Assembly: GCF_010727945.1 (NCBI RefSeq)
Contig: NZ_AP022569.1
Span: forward strand, 806,001 to 870,000
Reading direction: 5' to 3'
From: Mycobacterium cookii
Lineage (GTDB): Bacteria > Actinomycetota > Actinomycetes > Mycobacteriales > Mycobacteriaceae
Length of the DNA: 64,000 nucleotides
A program made the translations under genes and the position numbers. Of the stretch, positions 16,860 through 25,422 are shown piece by piece. Under the pieces are notes generated by a model. The model was given only the letters and a program-made list of their open reading frames with translations, was not told where the DNA came from and did not search any database. Positions within the stretch are counted from its first letter, which is position 1. Each line of letters starts with the position of its first letter.

Positions 16860-17885
16860 TCAGGTGAATGCGGAATTCCCGACCGCCAGCCGATCACCCG
16901 CAGCCAGGAACGAGTTCACCAGCCCAGGATCTGCGTAATACGGATCGCCGACCCCGCTCTCGAACCGCCTGCGGCTGTACTCGTAGAGCGCGGCGAGTTT
17001 GTACATTGACAGTGCGGCATACCAATTCACACCAGATACGTCGGCCCCGGTGCGGTCGGCGTATCGGTCGAGCAGCTCGGCGCGGGTCAGGTAGCCAGGT
17101 TCCAGCACCGCGGTACCCATCGCCGATGTCGGGACGAGCGGCTCGTCCGGAAGCGGATACGACGCGAGCAGGTATCCCAGGTCGGCAAGCGGATCGCCGA
17201 TGGTGGCGAGCTCCCAGTCGAGGACCGCGGCGACAGCGCCGGCCTCGATGTCGACGATCATGTTGCCAATGCGAAAGTCGTTGTGGACGATCGCCGTTGC
17301 GGACTCGGGCGGCAGCCGCGCCTCGAGCCACTCGTCCAGCGCACCGAAGGCGGGCGGGACAGCGCCATCCACAGCGATCAGCGACCGCATCCGCCGCAAC
17401 TGCCGGGCATTGAATCCGTCGGGCTTGCTGAAACCGTCCAGCCCGACAGCGCGCCAAGGCACTTCGTGCAGCACCGCGAGGGTGTCGACCAGTGACTCGG
17501 CGATGCGCCGGCGCAGCGTCGTGTGATTCGCCGGTGCCGGTGTCGACTCCGTGATCACCGAGCCGGCAACGAATTCCATGATGAAGATCGGAACATCCAG
17601 CAGCTCGCCGGTGGCCGCGGTGGCCAGCACATCCGGGGTGGGAACGGCGGTCTGGGACAACGCCTTCAGCAGCCTCGCCTCCCGCAGCACGTCATGGGCG
17701 CCCGACGGCAGCGGCGGCTGTGGCGGCCGGCGCACCACCACCTGTGACTGCCCGTCTGACACCAAGAACGTCAGGTTGGAGTGTCCGTCGCCGATGGCCC
17801 GGGCTGTCACCGTCGGGCCGCACAAGCCACGCACGGCAAGAAAGTGACCAAGTCGTTCGAGCTCAGCCCGCGACCACGTCCACAT
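16860..17885 (-). CDS. Phosphotransferase family protein (APH fold)
   Basis: The 341-residue kinase-like protein has a Gly-rich nucleotide loop (AIGDGHSNLTFLV), Lys/Arg in VVVRRPP, the catalytic Brenner motif HNDFRIGNMI (about 222-231) and the metal motif VLDWELATIGDP (about 242-253). Relatives in acyl-CoA catabolic clusters (FadE36-type, ACAD10 N-terminal) have been linked to phosphorylation of hydroxyacyl-CoA. The ATG overlaps the stop of the CrtC-fold gene (TGATG), and it is the last gene of the large catabolic operon. The ligand is unknown. Confidence 0.88.
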   Translation of the reverse strand: MWTWSRAELERLGHFLAVRGLCGPTVTARAIGDGHSNLTFLVSDGQSQVVVRRPPQPPLPSGAHDVLREARLLKALSQTAVPTPDVLATAATGELLDVPIFIMEFVAGSVITESTPAPANHTTLRRRIAESLVDTLAVLHEVPWRAVGLDGFSKPDGFNARQLRRMRSLIAVDGAVPPAFGALDEWLEARLPPESATAIVHNDFRIGNMIVDIEAGAVAAVLDWELATIGDPLADLGYLLASYPLPDEPLVPTSAMGTAVLEPGYLTRAELLDRYADRTGADVSGVNWYAALSMYKLAALYEYSRRRFESGVGDPYYADPGLVNSFLAAGDRLAVGNSAFT

Positions 17886-18817
17886 CACGCATCCCGCGCC
17901 GACAGGTAGTCCAGGTAGCTTCCCTGCCAATGTGTCTCGAACTGGCCGGCCCCCTCTTCGCCGTCAATGACGGCACGACAGGCACCTTCGCGAATGACCG
18001 TCTGCAACCTGTCGTGAGTCGGCAATTCGACCACGCCGAAGACGTCGAACTGCACCTCGGTTCGCGCTCCGCTGATGTCGGTCAGCGTCGCCCTCAGCCG
18101 GCGCTGGCGCATCTGATCGTCGTAGTCGGCGTGCTGGTCGATGTGGCGGACCGGGAACGTCACTCCGTCCCGAACGACGTAACCCGCGAATCCCCACTCG
18201 CCCTGAGCGATCCAGATCCAGCCATTGAGGGCCCGGCCCGACTCGGTGTAGGCGACGAACCATTTCCAGTGCTGCGGCACACCCCAGTCGCGTATTCCCC
18301 AGGAGTGGTCGCGATGCCCCATCCGGTCCCACCCGATGTGGCGGCTACCGATGTGAAGCCCACCGTGCACCCGTCCGGTCTGCTCGATCCTGTTCACCGC
18401 GAACCATGGCGGTAGACCGTCGGGGTTGCGGTGGTAGCTGAACGCATCGTGAATGCCGCTGAACGCGAACTCGATTCGTACGTCGTCGCGGTCGTAAGTG
18501 AGCAGGCAGGACTGGCGCAGTTCGGGTTGCGCGAGGGTCAGGCCGTCGAAAGAAAAATTGTCGAGGTCGGCGTCGTCGGACACTCGACCCTGATGCAGGT
18601 GCAGCGCCAGCGGTCGCGCGTCCGGCCCCCAGACGCAGACGTTGTAGCCGGCTTTTCCGCTGCCGGTCAGGTAGAGGTAGACCTGCACACCGAGTTCTTC
18701 CTCGGGCATGATCAGTTCCCAGAACAGGCTGTCGCGCGTTCGTTCTCCGGCCACCGGGCGGTGCCGCAGATCGTCAGCGAGACCGAGCCCGTCGCGCAGT
18801 TCCCCAGTAGTCGTCAT
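17885..18817 (-). CDS. CrtC-fold (DUF7064/DUF7065-type) protein
   Basis: The 310-residue protein is rich in Trp and His in a beta-sheet pattern: HDAFSYHRNPDG, GWDRMGHRDHSWGIRDWG, WKWFVAY and GWIWIAQGEWGFAG. The RDHSWG/RDW motif is typical of the hydroxyneurosporene synthase (CrtC)/AttH lipocalin-like superfamily, whose members hydrate or bind hydrophobic molecules. In actinobacteria it is often paired with an APH-like phosphotransferase, as here with a TGATG overlap. A hydratase or ligand-binding role for a bulky CoA-linked acid is possible but unproven. Confidence 0.75.
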   Translation of the reverse strand: MTTTGELRDGLGLADDLRHRPVAGERTRDSLFWELIMPEEELGVQVYLYLTGSGKAGYNVCVWGPDARPLALHLHQGRVSDDADLDNFSFDGLTLAQPELRQSCLLTYDRDDVRIEFAFSGIHDAFSYHRNPDGLPPWFAVNRIEQTGRVHGGLHIGSRHIGWDRMGHRDHSWGIRDWGVPQHWKWFVAYTESGRALNGWIWIAQGEWGFAGYVVRDGVTFPVRHIDQHADYDDQMRQRRLRATLTDISGARTEVQFDVFGVVELPTHDRLQTVIREGACRAVIDGEEGAGQFETHWQGSYLDYLSARDA

Positions 18818-19626
18818 CGCCGCGCTTGCATCGCCAGGGCCTGGCCGCGAGTGTCCACTTCCACAGCGCTGCGAAATGAGCTGATTTCGAGATTGCGGAC
18901 GAACGCGTTCTTGGTCGATCTCATGCTGTCAGCGGGGTTTTCGGCGATCGTCTCAGCCAATTCGAGCGCCGCGTCCAGCGCCGCCGTCTCGGTGAGCAGG
19001 TCCGCCAGCCCGATGCGGTGGGCCTCGGCGGCTCGCACGGTGCGTCCCGTGAACGCCAGCTCGGAGGCCCGTCCGGGCCCGATCAGCCGGATCAGGTTCC
19101 ACGACGTACCCAGTTCGCCGATGGATAGCCCCACTCGCACGAACCCCGCGCTGAAACTTGCGGTGTGGTCGGCGATCCGGATGTCGGCGGCCAACGCCAG
19201 CGACAGACCCCCGCCGGCCGCCGGACCGCTGACCGCGGCGATCACCGGGTACGGCAAGGCACGCAACCCGGTGGACCCGGACGCCGCCGTCTCGACCAGG
19301 TCGGTGAATTCTGACACCGACATCCGAGCAAGGACATCGACCTCGTCCAGGTCGAAGCCCGTGCAGAAGGTCTTCCCACCCGCGCCGGCGACGACTAGCG
19401 CACGCAGCGGTGCATTTCGCAATATCGCCGTCGCCCAGGCGATTTCGCCGAACATCTCGATTGTCTGCGAATTCGCCCGGTGCGGGCGATTGACCGACAT
19501 CACGACGATCCCGCCATCGTGTTCGTCGAAGGCCAGAGTACGAGCCGTGCGCAGTTCGTCGAGAACGTCGGCAAGTGGGCGTCGTGACACCCTGTTCCAT
19601 TGCCCCGCGGCGGTACTCATGCTCAT
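18814..19626 (-). CDS. Enoyl-CoA hydratase/isomerase family protein
   Basis: The 270-residue crotonase-fold protein has oxyanion-hole segments GAGGKTFCTGFDLDE and SGPAAGGGLSLALAADI. At the position of the usual catalytic glutamates there is GFVRVGLSIGELGTSW: Glu 144 of rat hydratase is not clearly present, while the second acid is (SIGE). That favours isomerase, hydrolase or other crotonase chemistry over simple hydration. ATGA overlap with the adjacent hydratase gene and with the CrtC-fold gene. About 40% identical by eye to its neighbour, a likely tandem duplicate. Confidence 0.85.
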   Translation of the reverse strand: MSMSTAAGQWNRVSRRPLADVLDELRTARTLAFDEHDGGIVVMSVNRPHRANSQTIEMFGEIAWATAILRNAPLRALVVAGAGGKTFCTGFDLDEVDVLARMSVSEFTDLVETAASGSTGLRALPYPVIAAVSGPAAGGGLSLALAADIRIADHTASFSAGFVRVGLSIGELGTSWNLIRLIGPGRASELAFTGRTVRAAEAHRIGLADLLTETAALDAALELAETIAENPADSMRSTKNAFVRNLEISSFRSAVEVDTRGQALAMQARR

Positions 19627-20435
19627 CGACCGGAGAAGTTCGGCGCGCGCTTGGCTTTGAAGGCCTGCAGCGCTTCGGTCATGTCATCGCAACGCGTCAG
19701 CAGCGCCTGCCCACGGTTCTCCAATTCCAGCGCGGCCGCAAACGATGTGACTTCCATGTTCGCCTGTAACGCGCGTTTGGAGATCCGAATACCGCCGGGG
19801 GAGTTGGCGCAGATCTGGCCCGCCATGGTGAGGGTCTGGTCGAGCAGGTCATCTGCACCCGTCACCCGGTTGAGCAGACCGAGCCGCTCTGCCTCATCGG
19901 CCTCTACCATGCGCCCGGTGAAACCGATCTCGGCGGCTGCCGACGGACCGATCAATCGCGGCAGTAGCCAGGAGGCGCCCAGATCGCCGGCGGAGAGTCC
20001 GATGCGTACGAAGGCGGCATTGAATTTGGCCGCAGGTGATCCGAGCCGGATATCGGCCATCAGCGCCAGCGACAGGCCGCCACCGGCCGCCGGGCCGTTT
20101 ACCGCTGCGATCACCGGTACCGGTACCGCACGGACGGCGCTGAGCGCGCGGGCGGCGCGCTCCTGACGGTCCAGCATGCCCAGTGCCGGCAACGACGCCA
20201 GTTCCTCGGCCTCGTCGAGGTCGTATCCGGCGCAAAAAGCCTTGCCTGCACCGGTCAGCACCATCACCCGGACGTCGCGGTCGTCGCCGACCGCGCGCGC
20301 CACCGACTCCAGCTCGTCGAACATCGTGACCGTCATCGCGTTGAGACGGTCGGGACGATTCAAGGTGACCTGGATTACGCCGTCTGCGGGAGACTCGAGA
20401 AGGATTGTTTGATAACGCGTTTCGAGATCAATCAT
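19623..20435 (-). CDS. Enoyl-CoA hydratase/isomerase family protein
   Basis: The 270-residue crotonase has NRPDRLNAMTVTMFDEL, the CoA-binding and oxyanion segments GAGKAFCAGYDLDE and NGPAAGGGLSLALMADI, and AAFVRIGLSAGDLGASW. The catalytic pair is replaced by Arg/Asp (RIGLSAGD), similar to members that act on 1,2-epoxyphenylacetyl-CoA-like or branched substrates. The C-terminal helix ends FKAKRAPNFSGR. Start ATG gives MIDLETRYQTI. It shares the pattern of the downstream paralogue, and the two probably arose by duplication. Confidence 0.87.
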   Translation of the reverse strand: MIDLETRYQTILLESPADGVIQVTLNRPDRLNAMTVTMFDELESVARAVGDDRDVRVMVLTGAGKAFCAGYDLDEAEELASLPALGMLDRQERAARALSAVRAVPVPVIAAVNGPAAGGGLSLALMADIRLGSPAAKFNAAFVRIGLSAGDLGASWLLPRLIGPSAAAEIGFTGRMVEADEAERLGLLNRVTGADDLLDQTLTMAGQICANSPGGIRISKRALQANMEVTSFAAALELENRGQALLTRCDDMTEALQAFKAKRAPNFSGR

Positions 20436-20453
20436 GACGCCTGCTCCGTGTTC

Positions 20454-21239
20454 TCACGCGAATTCGGGTGTGCGCTTGTCGATGAAGGCGCGCAGTCCCT
20501 CGACGGCCTCACCTTGCTCGAAGAGATCCTGAATCTGGTCGGCTTCGTAGCGTAAGCCGTCCGCCAGCGGGCGGTCGTATGCGGCGTCGACGGTCCGCAC
20601 CACGGCCAGTTGGGCGGGTGTCGAGGCGGCGGCCAACTCGCGGGCCAGTTGCCAGGCCGTCGCCCGCGCGGTGGTGTCCGGCTCCGCGAGGCGGTCGATC
20701 AATCCGATCCAGTACGCCTCGTCGGCCTCGACCTGGCGTCCGGTCAGCATTAGGTCCAGCGCCCGGCTGCGTCCAACGAGACGCGGAAGCCGCTGCGTGC
20801 CACCGGCGCCGGGGATCAGGCCCAGCTTGACTTCGGGCAGACCCAGCCGCGCCCGAGCGGCGCCGACGCGCAACGTGCACGCCATCGCCAACTCGAGACC
20901 GCCGCCCAGCGCAAGTCCGTCGACGGCGGCCACGGAAATGACAGGCAGGGCGCCAAGACGTTCCAGTGCGCCGCGCAGCGCGTCGCCGTAGCGCCGGAAC
21001 GACGCGGAGTCGACCGTCGACATATGTTTGATGTCGGCACCGGCCGCGAAGAAGCCGTCCACCGCTGACGCCACCACGATGACCTTGGCGTCGACGGCTT
21101 GGGCGTAGTCGATCGCGGTGTGTAATCCGTCGATGAGCTCGGGTCCCAGTGCGTTGGCCGGCGGCCTGTCGAGGATGAACTCGACGATGGACCCGTCCCG
21201 GTTCCAGGTCACGGCTGCACGGCCTTGTGGTGTTGCCAC
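20454..21239 (-). CDS. Enoyl-CoA hydratase
   Basis: The 261-residue crotonase has DRPPANALGPELIDGL, FFAAGADIKHMS, DGLALGGGLELAMACTLRVG and the catalytic segment LGLPEVKLGLIPGAGGTQRLPRLVG. The last contains both glutamate-type positions of true hydratases (LPEVKLGLIPGAGG; first Glu is present, second reads Pro-Gly as in multifunctional FadB types). Start GTG at 21239 is set by AAGGAG nine bases upstream; longer frames lack a site. It likely hydrates an unsaturated CoA ester formed by the nearby acyl-CoA dehydrogenases. Confidence 0.9.
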   Translation of the reverse strand: MATPQGRAAVTWNRDGSIVEFILDRPPANALGPELIDGLHTAIDYAQAVDAKVIVVASAVDGFFAAGADIKHMSTVDSASFRRYGDALRGALERLGALPVISVAAVDGLALGGGLELAMACTLRVGAARARLGLPEVKLGLIPGAGGTQRLPRLVGRSRALDLMLTGRQVEADEAYWIGLIDRLAEPDTTARATAWQLARELAAASTPAQLAVVRTVDAAYDRPLADGLRYEADQIQDLFEQGEAVEGLRAFIDKRTPEFA

Positions 21240-21270
21240 TCGAATCTCCTTCGATTGCTGGGGGATTGGC

Positions 21271-22029
21271 TCAGGCCATCGTGAGTCCGCCGCTGACCGA
21301 CAATGTCTGACCAGTGACGTACTCCGCGGCATCTGAGGCGAAGAAGGCGACGGCGACGGCGATGTCAGACGGCTGGGCCAGTCGTTTCATCGGCACCGAG
21401 CGGGTCATTCCGCCGATCACTTTGTCGGCGTCCTGCCCGGAACTGTCGGCGAACTTGCGCAGGGCCGGGGTATCGGTGGGCCCTGGGCAGACGACGTTGG
21501 CCGTCACCCCTTTGGTCGCCACCTCGCGGGCCAGCGTCTTGGTGAACGCGATGATGCCGCCCTTGGCGCCGGAGTAGACCGCTTCCAGCGACGAGCCGAC
21601 CCGGCCGGCGTCCGAACCGATGTTGATCACCCGGCCGAAACCGCGCTCCACCATGCCGGGAACGACGGCGTGGATGACGCGCAGCGCGCCCTTGAAGTTG
21701 ATGTCGAGGATCTTGTCCCAGAAGTCCTCGGAGGTCTTCAGGAACGGCATGAAGTCGTCCCAACCGGCATTGTTGACCACGACCTCGATGTCTCCGAGTT
21801 CGGCGGCAACCGTCTTCACCGCGCCGCGCACCGAGTCGGTGTCGGTGACGTCGACGTGCACGGCGATGGCTTCGCCGCCGGACTCGGCAATGCGTTTCGC
21901 GGTGGCTTCGGCGGCCTCCAGGTTGAGGTCAGCGACCGCGACGCGAAACCCATTGCTGGCCAGGGTCTCTGAGATGCCCTGACCGATGCCTTGGGCTCCG
22001 CCGGTGACGAATGCGACGCGGTTGGTCAT
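21271..22029 (-). CDS. SDR dehydrogenase, BadH-like (2-hydroxycyclohexanecarboxyl-CoA dehydrogenase type)
   Basis: The 252-residue classical SDR has TGGAQGIGQG (cofactor loop), Asp 35 region VADLN favouring NAD+, NNAGWDDF, catalytic Ser in INIGSDAGRVGSS and Tyr-Lys in AVYSGAKGG. From memory of family sequences, NNAGWD.F.PF, SDA.RVGSS.EAVY, VVCPGPTDT and SVSGGLTM are shared with BadH of Rhodopseudomonas palustris, which oxidises the ring hydroxyl in cyclohexanecarboxylate breakdown. This suggests oxidation of a beta-hydroxy alicyclic acyl-CoA. Part of the minus-strand catabolic operon. Confidence 0.87.
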   Translation of the reverse strand: MTNRVAFVTGGAQGIGQGISETLASNGFRVAVADLNLEAAEATAKRIAESGGEAIAVHVDVTDTDSVRGAVKTVAAELGDIEVVVNNAGWDDFMPFLKTSEDFWDKILDINFKGALRVIHAVVPGMVERGFGRVINIGSDAGRVGSSLEAVYSGAKGGIIAFTKTLAREVATKGVTANVVCPGPTDTPALRKFADSSGQDADKVIGGMTRSVPMKRLAQPSDIAVAVAFFASDAAEYVTGQTLSVSGGLTMA

Positions 22030-22058
22030 GTCGTTGTCTCCTAAATGTGGTTGGTAGG

Positions 22059-23000
22059 TCAGTGGCAGGCGGGAGCGCCGGGCGTCGGCGCCCAGTCGAT
22101 CGGACCGGCGACGATGGAGTGGCTGGTCAGTTTGCGGCCGAGCACAGCCTGCGCGGCGCGGGCCGCGTCGATGATGGCCGGCAGCGATACCCCGGTGGAG
22201 ACGCCCATCTCGTGGAACATACTGATCAGATCCTCCGATGCGATGTTCCCGGTGGATCCGACCGGTACCGGGCAGCCACCGAGTTCACCGAAGCTGGATT
22301 CGAAGCTGGTGCAGCCGGCCTGCAAGGCGGCGTAGGCATTGGCCAGACCCTGGCCGCGGGTGTTGTGGAAGTGGGCGGTGACTTCGACGCCGGGCAGCCG
22401 TTCGATTGCCGCGGCGAAGAATTCGCCGACGTAAGCCGGGTTGGCCATCCCCGTGGTGTCGCCGAATCCCACCTCGGTGGCGCCCGCGGCGGCGAACTGT
22501 TCGGCGATGTCGAGCACCCGGTTCATCGGCACCTTGCCCTCGAACGGGCAACCGTAGGAGGTGGCGATGACCGCGGCGCATCGCAGATCCTCGGCGACGA
22601 TCCGCTTGGCGATGACGTCGTTGTCGGCCATCGATTCGGCGATGGTTCGGTTGACGTTTTTCTTGTTGTGTGTCTCCGACGCGCTGACGAAGATCGCCAC
22701 CTCGGAAAAGGTCTCGCGCACCTTGAGCGCGTTGTCGAGTCCCTTGCTGTTGGGCACCAACACCATCAGCGACACGTCGTCGGGCACGTCGACGCCGTGC
22801 AACACCTCAACGCCGTCGGAGAGCTGTGGGATGACTTCCGGCCGAACGAAACTGGCGACTTCGATGCGCCGCAAGCCGGTCCGGGCCAGCCGGTTGATCA
22901 GATCGATCTTGTCGGCGGTGGCAATGGTTTCCGGTTCATTCTGGAAGCCGTCACGCGGCCCGACCTCGCGGATGTCGACGTGCGCGGGCAATCTCGTCAC
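22059..23000 (-). CDS. Hydroxymethylglutaryl-CoA lyase family protein
   Basis: The 313-residue DRE-TIM metallolyase has REVGPRDGFQNEP (catalytic Arg-Asp), IEVASFVRPEVIPQ, YGCPFEGKVP, metal ligands in HFHNTRGQG and the catalytic Cys loop GELGGCPVPVGSTGN. HMG-CoA lyases cleave 3-hydroxy-3-methyl-branched CoA esters in leucine and acyclic-terpene degradation. In this operon it may cleave a branched or ring-derived hydroxyacyl-CoA. GTG start with AGGAG nine bases upstream, overlapping the CoA-transferase stop as GTGA. Confidence 0.9.
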   Translation of the reverse strand: MTRLPAHVDIREVGPRDGFQNEPETIATADKIDLINRLARTGLRRIEVASFVRPEVIPQLSDGVEVLHGVDVPDDVSLMVLVPNSKGLDNALKVRETFSEVAIFVSASETHNKKNVNRTIAESMADNDVIAKRIVAEDLRCAAVIATSYGCPFEGKVPMNRVLDIAEQFAAAGATEVGFGDTTGMANPAYVGEFFAAAIERLPGVEVTAHFHNTRGQGLANAYAALQAGCTSFESSFGELGGCPVPVGSTGNIASEDLISMFHEMGVSTGVSLPAIIDAARAAQAVLGRKLTSHSIVAGPIDWAPTPGAPACH

Positions 23001-24223
23001 ACTGTGCTCCTCTGCTGGTCGAGCTGATCACGGAATTCCGGGGCGGCGATCGCCACCAGTCGTCGGGCCCGTTCCCTCAGACTGCAGCCGCGCAGGTGCG
23101 CGACGCCGTATTCGGTGACCACGGTGTCGACATCGGAGCGCGACGTGGTGACCACGCCGCCGTCGAGCGAAGCCTTGATGGTGGACTGACCACCCGATGT
23201 CGCGCGCACCGCGATGACGGACCGCTTGCCGGTGAGCGCGGCAGCCCGGGTGAAGTCCACCTGGCCCCCGACGGCGCCGACGTACACGCCACGGCTGACC
23301 TCGGCGCCGACCTGCCCGGTCAGGTCGACCTCGACGGCGAAGTTCACCGAGACCAGCGAGTGGAGCTGCGAAAGCACTTGCGGGCTATGGGTATAGCTGG
23401 TCGGCAGGAACCTGGCGGGCAGGTCGGGGACACGCTGATACAGCTCTGCCGAACCCAGCGCCGTGCCCGCGACGATCAGCCCGGGGTCGATCTGCTTGCG
23501 ACTGCCGGTCGCCACGCCCTTGTCGACCAACCGCAGCAACCCGTCGGTGATCATGCCGGTGTGAAATCCCAAATCCTGGTGTCCGGTCAGCGCATCGAGC
23601 ACCGCGGCACCCAGCGAGCCGACGCCTATCTGGACGGTGTCCCCATCGTCGATGAGCTCAGCGACGCGGGCCGCAATACGCTGCTCGGTCGCCCCCGGTG
23701 CGCGGGAAGGATCTTCAGCCAGCGGACGATCGGTGCTGATGGTCGCGGCGAATCGGTCGAGCGGAATCCGCATCGTGCCAACGGTGCTCGGCATGCGCTG
23801 GTTGATCTCGGCGATGAGGATCGGGGTGTGCCGCATCGCATCGGCGACATAGTCGACACCGATCCCGAGCGAGCACTTTCCATCCTTGTCGGGCGGGGAG
23901 ACCTGCATCAGGCCGACGTCACACGGCAGCCGGCGTTCGGCGAACATCCTTGGCAGCGCCGAATAGTGGCACGGCACCACGTCCAGGCGTCCAGACCGGC
24001 TCAGTTCGCTCAGCTCGCCGAGTCCACCGTAGGACACCATCGACATCCGTCCGGGAATCGTGACGGCGAGTTGGTCGTTCCAGCTCAATCCGGTGAACGT
24101 GCGGATCGGACCGATCCGGGGATTCTGCAGGATCAGCGTGTCGACCAGCGGACGCGCCTCCGCGGCGGCTTGACCCCACCAGACACCGTCACCCTGGGAG
24201 AGGAACTTGCCGAAGTCGATCAC
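22997..24223 (-). CDS. Acetyl-CoA hydrolase/4-hydroxybutyrate CoA-transferase family protein
   Basis: The 408-residue protein has the two-domain fold of class I-like CoA-transferases (Cat1/AarC family). It shows IQIGVGSLGAAVLDALTGH-type sequence in the middle, the catalytic Glu in NFAVEVDLTGQVGAE, GGQVDFTRAAALT and the C-terminal VVTEYGVAHLRGCSLRERAR. It would move CoA between acetate or another acid and the pathway intermediate, activating a substrate without ATP. GTG start overlaps the thiolase stop (GTGA). A hydrolase role cannot be excluded. Confidence 0.88.
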   Translation of the reverse strand: MIDFGKFLSQGDGVWWGQAAAEARPLVDTLILQNPRIGPIRTFTGLSWNDQLAVTIPGRMSMVSYGGLGELSELSRSGRLDVVPCHYSALPRMFAERRLPCDVGLMQVSPPDKDGKCSLGIGVDYVADAMRHTPILIAEINQRMPSTVGTMRIPLDRFAATISTDRPLAEDPSRAPGATEQRIAARVAELIDDGDTVQIGVGSLGAAVLDALTGHQDLGFHTGMITDGLLRLVDKGVATGSRKQIDPGLIVAGTALGSAELYQRVPDLPARFLPTSYTHSPQVLSQLHSLVSVNFAVEVDLTGQVGAEVSRGVYVGAVGGQVDFTRAAALTGKRSVIAVRATSGGQSTIKASLDGGVVTTSRSDVDTVVTEYGVAHLRGCSLRERARRLVAIAAPEFRDQLDQQRSTV

Positions 24224-25422
24224 GTCGGCTCCCGTTGGATCAACGTCGCCGTCCCGAGGCCCCCGCCGCAGCACATCGTGACCAGACCGAGGTCGGCTTC
24301 ACGACGCTCGAGTTCGGCGACCATCGTGGCCAGCAACCGGGCGCCGGTGGCGCCCACCGCGTGACCGAGCGCGATGGCTCCGCCGTTGACGTTGACCCGA
24401 TCAGGGTCTGGGCGCAGCTCGCGCTGCCAGGCCAGCACGACCGAGGAGAAGGCTTCGTTGACTTCGAACAGGTCGATGTCATCGACGCTGAGATCGTTGC
24501 GCTGCAACATCTTCCGAGTCGCCGGAATGGGCCCGGTCAGCATGATCACGGGGTCGACTCCGACGGTGGTCTGGTCGAGGATCCGGGCGCGGCGGCGCAG
24601 CCCGAGCCGGTACGCGGCGTCGGCGGAGCACAGCAGTGTGGCGGCGGCGCCGTCGCTGATCGGCGATGACGACCCGGCGGTGATGCGACCGTTGTCCTTG
24701 CGGAACGCCGGCTTGAGGTTGGCCAGCGTGTCCACCGTGGTTTCCGGGCGTACGCATTGGTCGGCAGGGCGGAGTTGGCCGTCGAGTGTCATCGACACCA
24801 TTTCGTCGACGAACCGGCCGTCGGCGATGGCCTTGGCGGCGTTCTGATGCGACCGTGCGGCGAATGCGTCCATCTCGTCGCGGGTCAGCTGCCACCGGTC
24901 GGCGATGAGCTCGGCGCTTTCGCCTTGGTGCACAAAGGCGTAGCGGTCGCGCAGCTCGGCCGGCCAGGGGTCGCCGTACAGTTCGGAGATCTTGGCGGGG
25001 GAGTCGATCGGGACGTGACCCATGTGTTCCACGCCGCCGGCGATGACAACGTCGTGCGTGCCGGACGCCACCAGCGCCGCAGCCATTTCGACCGCGGTCT
25101 GCGCCGAACCACAGCGTCGGTCCAGCGTGGTGGCGGGGACGTCCGGCGGATAGCCTGCCTGCAACCAGGCGTTGCGGGCGATGTTGCGTGACTGTTCGCC
25201 GAATGGCGCGGTGCAGCCGATGATCAAGTCTTCGACCAGCGCAGGCTTGATGTTGCTACGCCGGACCAACTCGGTGTAGCAGGCGGCGAGCATCGCGTTC
25301 GGGTGCATGTCGCGGTACCACCCGCGTTCGGGATGCGATTTGCCGATCGGGGTGCGTACGGCCTCGGCGATGTAGACCTCGCGACCCGTCGAAGCGAACG
25401 GCCCGGTTACGTTGTGGCGCAT
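24220..25422 (-). CDS. Thiolase (acetyl-CoA C-acyltransferase)
   Basis: The 400-residue thiolase has all active-site parts: nucleophilic Cys in LDRRCGSAQ (about 104), NEAFSSV, His in GGAIALGHAVGATGARL and the second Cys in MCCGGGLGTA. It belongs to the degradative FadA group by length and by the RTPIGK start. It would release acetyl- or propionyl-CoA from a beta-ketoacyl-CoA. The ATG overlaps the SDR gene stop region (end-to-end at 25422), so it is cotranscribed. Confidence 0.93.
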   Translation of the reverse strand: MRHNVTGPFASTGREVYIAEAVRTPIGKSHPERGWYRDMHPNAMLAACYTELVRRSNIKPALVEDLIIGCTAPFGEQSRNIARNAWLQAGYPPDVPATTLDRRCGSAQTAVEMAAALVASGTHDVVIAGGVEHMGHVPIDSPAKISELYGDPWPAELRDRYAFVHQGESAELIADRWQLTRDEMDAFAARSHQNAAKAIADGRFVDEMVSMTLDGQLRPADQCVRPETTVDTLANLKPAFRKDNGRITAGSSSPISDGAAATLLCSADAAYRLGLRRRARILDQTTVGVDPVIMLTGPIPATRKMLQRNDLSVDDIDLFEVNEAFSSVVLAWQRELRPDPDRVNVNGGAIALGHAVGATGARLLATMVAELERREADLGLVTMCCGGGLGTATLIQREPT

